This document shows, piece after piece, positions 9,734 through 10,959 of a stretch of DNA of 10,959 nt. The position numbers were made by a program, and so were the translations under genes. The stretch comes from JBBQHX01 sp035306065 (GTDB lineage: Bacteria; Gemmatimonadota; Gemmatimonadetes; Gemmatimonadales; Gemmatimonadaceae). The DNA lies in NCBI GenBank assembly GCA_035306065.1, contig DATGOL010000189.1, positions 1 to 10,959 of the forward strand. The letters run 5' to 3'. A model generated the notes under the pieces. That model had not been told where the DNA came from and ran no database searches. It worked only from the letters and a program-made list of their open reading frames with translations. The number at the start of each line of letters is the position of its first letter. The first letter of the stretch is position 1.

Positions 9734-10516
9734 GTGCTTCCACTTTTTGCGTTCGTCCTGGCTACGGCCGCGTACGTGCTGGGCGCCCTCACTGCGAGCG
9801 GTGCAGCGGCTGCGGCGATAGTCGGAAGCGTCGCGCTTACTGCTGGCTGGCGATGGGCCGTCGTGCTGCTGCTCTTCTTCGTTCTCGGCACGGCAGCGTC
9901 CAGAATTGGTGCCAGGCGAAAGGCGCAGCTGACCGAGGGAGTGGTGGAGAAGTCCGGCGCGCGCGATGCGCTGCAGGTAGTGGCCAATGGCGGAGTGTTC
10001 ACGGCGTGTGCGTTCATCTGGCTGTACCAGCCGGAGTCCGACATGTGGTGGTGGGCTGCATGCGGAGCGCTGGCTGCGGCAACGGCAGACAGTATGGCTA
10101 CCGAGATCGGGGGACTGTCGAGCAGGATGCCACGTTCGCTGCTCACAGGTCGTGCGCTGCCGGCGGGTACTTCGGGAGGCGTAACCTGGCTCGGTACACT
10201 CGGCGGTGCGGCCGGGGCGCTCGTTCTGGCTGCGGTGGCTTCCCTGCTCTTTAGTGGCGGGAGCGAGGGAGTGGCAGTTCTGTTCATTGCGGGGATAACG
10301 GGAAGCCTTGCAGACTCGGCACTTGGTGCGGGGGCTCAGGCGCGGCGCTGGTGCGATACATGCCAGACTGCTACCGAGCGCATGGTGCACACCTGTGGTA
10401 CGTCTACTGTTCACGCCGGAGGTATTCGATGGCTGGACAACGATATCGTGAATCTTGCAGCCACGGTCGCTGGCGCGTTGGCGGGCATTGCGGGCGCATC
10501 GCTACTCCCGGCCTGA
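9734..10516 (+). CDS. DUF92/TMEM19 family integral membrane protein
   Basis: This 260-residue polytopic membrane protein starts at GTG, the only possible start after an in-frame TGA at 9725. Family blocks are clear: SGARDALQVVANGG (about 74-87), ATADSMATEIGGLSSRMPRSLLTGRALPAGTSGGVTWLGT (about 116-155), and GSLADSALGAGAQAR with LDNDIVNL near the C-terminus. Plant members (VTE6) act as phytyl-phosphate kinases in prenyl salvage; the role of bacterial members is not established, so a polyprenyl- or isoprenoid-phosphate kinase activity is only a possibility. Conserved acidic D119 and E124 could hold metal-nucleotide. A C207-x2-C210 pair and H219-x-C221 in the last loop form a possible metal-binding knuckle. 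The next gene starts 2 nt after its stop, so the two are probably co-transcribed and coupled. Confidence 0.88.
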   Translation: MLPLFAFVLATAAYVLGALTASGAAAAAIVGSVALTAGWRWAVVLLLFFVLGTAASRIGARRKAQLTEGVVEKSGARDALQVVANGGVFTACAFIWLYQPESDMWWWAACGALAAATADSMATEIGGLSSRMPRSLLTGRALPAGTSGGVTWLGTLGGAAGALVLAAVASLLFSGGSEGVAVLFIAGITGSLADSALGAGAQARRWCDTCQTATERMVHTCGTSTVHAGGIRWLDNDIVNLAATVAGALAGIAGASLLPA

Positions 10517-10518
10517 CG

Positions 10519-10959
10519 ATGCGCCTATCGCAGGCCAGTTGGCTTGTCATTGTGCTCGTTGCGCTGGCCGGCGTGGCCGCCTGCAACGACAGCGGAACCG
10601 CGGGGCTGGACCCACGCGATGACGCAACGCGGCCAGGCGGCATCGTGGGCGGGCCGGCCAACCAGCACGACGCATCCCTGGTGGGCTACTGGTCGAGACG
10701 CCTCGTTACGCTGGACAACTCCGGTAACGTTTCCGAATCGGCCACCGAGTGGCAATTCGAGCCCGAGGGCACGGGATTTCGCCTGCAGATATCGCGCAAT
10801 TACACGGCGTTCCTGGCAGATACTGCCGTCACCTTCATCGAGTGGAGCACCGGCGGCGGCAACGTCACCATTGACTACCTGCCGCCCGCGTCAGGCAGCG
10901 TGACCTTCCGGTATCGTGTCCTTCTGGATACGCTGTCGCTGGATGAACTGAGGTTCGTG
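10519..10959 (+). CDS. Lipoprotein, possibly lipocalin-like, cut by the right edge
   Basis: The frame is open from an ATG at 10519 to the end of the window (147 codons, no stop). The N-terminus is a lipoprotein signal: MRLSQ, a hydrophobic core, and the lipobox LAGVAAC with Cys22 followed by Asn, so the protein is probably an envelope lipoprotein. A polar linker of about 30 residues follows. Then, from about residue 54, LVGYWSRRLVTLDNSG starts a run of short predicted beta strands (EWQFEPEGTGFRLQI, TFIEWSTGGGNVTIDYL, FRYRVLLDTLSLDEL). The opening G-x-W and the dTLsL near the end resemble the lipocalin-like lipoproteins that test a substrate in a small barrel; this is fold-level resemblance only. 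It starts 2 nt after the DUF92 stop without a Shine-Dalgarno sequence, so it is likely coupled to it. Confidence 0.8.
   Translation, partial: MRLSQASWLVIVLVALAGVAACNDSGTAGLDPRDDATRPGGIVGGPANQHDASLVGYWSRRLVTLDNSGNVSESATEWQFEPEGTGFRLQISRNYTAFLADTAVTFIEWSTGGGNVTIDYLPPASGSVTFRYRVLLDTLSLDELRFV

Noticed and set aside
9639..9743. Longer N-terminus of the V4R-like protein from 9743
   Set aside because: It would overlap the start of the divergent DUF92 gene, and the added residues have no visible structure.
9358..10287. Open frame of 309 codons on the minus strand opposite the DUF92 gene
   Set aside because: It runs antisense through the conserved DUF92 blocks and partly through the V4R-like gene in another frame. 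There is no recognisable domain and the composition is Ser/Pro/Ala-rich.

Overview
The window is about 11 kb of high-GC bacterial DNA. It carries seven complete protein genes, one gene cut by the right edge, no RNA gene that I can see, and no mobile element or CRISPR array. The mix suggests a Gram-negative bacterium with an outer membrane. It includes an Oar-type TonB-dependent receptor with an N-terminal carboxypeptidase-regulatory-like domain, two lipoproteins with clear lipoboxes, an aerobic heme O synthase and a V4R-like sensor fold. Most genes lack a good Shine-Dalgarno sequence. This mix fits Gemmatimonadota best, but that is inference; a member of Acidobacteriota or a related phylum cannot be excluded.

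Layout. (1) 43-3198, minus strand: a 1051-residue TonB-dependent outer-membrane receptor, followed by a GC-rich hairpin at the left edge that is probably its terminator. (2) 3199-3541: a divergent intergenic region of about 343 bp with an unusual set of inverted repeats, possibly a structured 5' leader of the receptor mRNA plus an operator-like dyad. (3) 3542-6789, plus strand: a tight three-gene run. It contains a small two-helix protein that looks like the membrane hairpin of cytochrome c oxidase subunit II without its copper domain, then ctaB (heme O synthase, sharing one base with the previous stop codon), then an MsbA-like ABC half-transporter starting 9 nt after ctaB. (4) 6790-6832: a short convergent gap with a 9-bp inverted repeat. 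(5) 9638-6833, minus strand: three genes reading leftwards. They encode a V4R-like protein, an M24 metallopeptidase of the Xaa-Pro type, and a lipoprotein with cupredoxin-like and carboxypeptidase-regulatory-like regions. (6) 9734-10959, plus strand: a DUF92/TMEM19-family membrane protein, with a lipoprotein (lipocalin-like, open at the right edge) starting 2 nt after its stop.

How the genes may work together. ctaB and the subunit II-like protein point to terminal-oxidase biogenesis. The ABC transporter behind ctaB could be unrelated, or could export a lipid or other hydrophobic compound. The other clusters look like envelope and housekeeping functions without an obvious shared pathway. I did not find a defence island, a biosynthetic cluster or any other complete new system. 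The points most worth following are the subunit II-like protein lacking the CuA site, the lipoprotein whose expected copper-ligand cysteine is glycine, and the inverted-repeat-rich leader upstream of the receptor gene.
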